A DNA stretch of 6,538 nucleotides from Lentisphaerota bacterium (GTDB lineage Bacteria; Verrucomicrobiota; Kiritimatiellia; UBA8416; JAFGIZ01): contig JAFGIZ010000297.1 in the NCBI GenBank assembly GCA_016929365.1, positions 1 to 6,538 on the forward strand, written 5' to 3'. Position numbers and translations under genes: made by a program. A model generated the notes under the pieces. It did no database searches and was not told the DNA's origin. It worked only from the letters and a program-made list of their open reading frames with translations. Shown here one piece after another: positions 5,547 through 6,538 of this stretch (position 1 is its first letter; every line of letters starts with the position of its first letter).

Positions 5547-6538
5547 CTATTCGGGCACCAAACGGTCCTCTTCCCAGATCCCTTCGACCCGCTGGCCGTC
5601 GGGGTAGATGCTCGTTCCGCGCCCGTGTTTCCTGCCGTCCCGGAACTCCCCCTCGTATTCCTCTCCCCCGGGATAGATGTACCGCCCCTGCCCGTGCCGG
5701 CGGCCGTCCTTGAACTCGCCGATGTACTTCGAGCCGTCCGCGAACCGGTAGGTGCCCCGGCCGTTGCGCAGATCGTCCGCGAATTCGCCCCGGTATTCGT
5801 CGCCGTTGGCAAACTCGAACGTGCCGTTGCCGTGCTTGAGGCCGTTCCGGAAATCCCCCGAATAGCGGCTCCCGTCGCGATACACCATGACGCCCTTGCC
5901 GTTCATGGTGTCGTCCCGGAACGCGCCCACGTAGCGGTCCCCGTTCGCGAACCGGAACTCGCCCCGGCCGTGTTTCATTTCGTTTTTGAACTCGCCGACA
6001 TAGACATCTCCGTTGGCGTACGTGTAGGTGCCCGTGCCGTTGATCACGTCGTTATGAAACTGCCCTTCGTAGCGGTCGCCGTTATGGAAATAGTAGGCCC
6101 CCCGGCCTTCAAAGACCCCGTTGACGATCTCCCCCTCGTAGCGGTCGCCGTTGGGGAAGGTCAGGACCGTCGCGGCGTCCGGTTCCGGAAGCGGAGGGAG
6201 CACGTCGGGGCCCGGCGGAACGACCGCGGCGCCTGTAGCAGGCACGGCGGCCGGGGCGGCCGCGTTGGTTGTCTGCGCCGGCACGGTAGCCGGAATCTCG
6301 TCCCCGAGGTCTTCCAGGGACAACATCGCGACCACCTCGGCCACGTCCGCGTCCGTCAGCACCGTTTCGGCCGCTTCTGTCCCGGCGGCATCCGGCTGGG
6401 GAGCGGCGGTTCCCCCGCTGTCGGGTTCACGGTCCGTTCCGCGCTGCAGGGCCTCGATCCGTTCCAGCAGCGCGGCTTCCCGTTCGGCCGCGGCGGCTTC
6501 CATGCGGCGCAGCCGCGCCTCGAGGGCTTCGATCTCGC
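5547..6538 (-). CDS. MORN-repeat protein with N-terminal coiled coil (5' end beyond window)
   Basis: The reading frame is open to the right edge, so the true start is not in the window; ATG 6503 is internal or only a possible start. The visible N-terminal part, EIEALEARLRR followed by MEAAAAEREAALLERIEALQ, has heptad-spaced I/L/M typical of a coiled coil. From the Met at 6503, residues about 22-112 are a Pro/Ala/Thr-rich, acidic linker. Residues 116-299 are eight MORN repeats of exactly 23 residues, and 300-318 a partial ninth ending RLVPE. The repeat core is NGDxYxGxFxxxxxxGxGxY. MORN repeats form beta-hairpin arrays that serve as protein- or lipid-contact scaffolds; no catalytic domain is visible. 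Whether the protein has a membrane anchor cannot be told from this part. The next gene downstream begins 275 bases away behind its own promoter, so it is probably a separate unit. Confidence 0.9.
   Translation of the reverse strand, partial: EIEALEARLRRMEAAAAEREAALLERIEALQRGTDREPDSGGTAAPQPDAAGTEAAETVLTDADVAEVVAMLSLEDLGDEIPATVPAQTTNAAAPAAVPATGAAVVPPGPDVLPPLPEPDAATVLTFPNGDRYEGEIVNGVFEGRGAYYFHNGDRYEGQFHNDVINGTGTYTYANGDVYVGEFKNEMKHGRGEFRFANGDRYVGAFRDDTMNGKGVMVYRDGSRYSGDFRNGLKHGNGTFEFANGDEYRGEFADDLRNGRGTYRFADGSKYIGEFKDGRRHGQGRYIYPGGEEYEGEFRDGRKHGRGTSIYPDGQRVEGIWEEDRLVPE
5550..6158 (-). repeat. Coding tandem repeats: eight 69-base MORN units plus a partial ninth
   Basis: The repeats begin at residue 116 (counting from the Met at 6503) and run without any gap or insertion to the end of the protein. 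Units 2, 4 and 6 have a D-x3-NG-x-G second half, and units 3, 5 and 7 have [KR]HG-x-G, so a 138-base period overlies the 69-base one. Unit 8 is of the HG type and the last unit is degenerate (VEGIWEEDRLVPE). The DNA is less conserved than the protein, which argues against very recent expansion. Confidence 0.88.

Noticed and set aside
5516..5550. A terminator for the MORN gene formed by GCCC/GGGC at its stop codon
   Set aside because: On the minus strand the 4-bp stem is followed by seven As, not Ts, so it does not fit an intrinsic terminator for that gene.
5550..6158. CRISPR-like or mobile repeat array
   Set aside because: The 69-base periodicity is entirely coding and explained by 23-residue MORN repeats; there are no identical repeats separated by unique spacers.

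Overview
This window is GC-rich bacterial DNA, and every gene I can support lies on the minus strand. Read in the direction of transcription, from high to low coordinates, it holds: (1) the 3' part of a MORN-repeat protein, running in from beyond the right edge (5547-6538); (2) a 275-base regulatory gap (5272-5546); (3) three closely spaced genes for exported proteins (3967-5271, 2959-3933, 2218-2937), the last carrying a PEP-CTERM sorting tail; (4) a strong 15-bp terminator-like hairpin (2163-2196); (5) a membrane HD-domain phosphodiesterase of the PgpH/7TM-HD type (399-2036); and (6) ybeY (41-499), which overlaps the end of the HD gene by 101 bases.

The organism is not proven by the sequence. 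The combination of a PEP-CTERM tail, a calcium-loop (TSP3-like) secreted protein, a C-terminal beta module ending in an aromatic 'PYFYKI' stretch, a pgpH gene with no visible Shine-Dalgarno site, and a YbeY with a non-His third metal ligand best fits the Planctomycetes-Verrucomicrobia-Chlamydiae group, with Kiritimatiellota or Verrucomicrobiota as my first guess. This is inference from family knowledge, not a database match.

The pgpH-ybeY pair is a conserved housekeeping neighbourhood: cyclic-di-AMP breakdown at the membrane, and an rRNA-maturation endonuclease. The three exported proteins look like one transcription unit, with gaps of 33 and 21 bases, their own candidate promoters upstream and the hairpin downstream. 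All three have signal peptides and beta-rich, aromatic/Gly/Asp-rich bodies. The second and third share a short similar segment (D-[LI]-x-N-x4-[IL]-G-[IV]-W), which suggests related jelly-roll-like domains. Their function is unknown; surface or envelope binding is the most I would infer.

The best candidates for something undescribed are this three-gene exported cassette and the MORN protein, whose 23-residue repeats alternate in a two-repeat (46-residue) pattern behind a coiled coil. I see no CRISPR array, tRNA, rRNA, insertion sequence or defence system. The long plus-strand open frames are in codon register with the minus-strand genes and are explained by the rarity of TTA, CTA and TCA codons in GC-rich genes.
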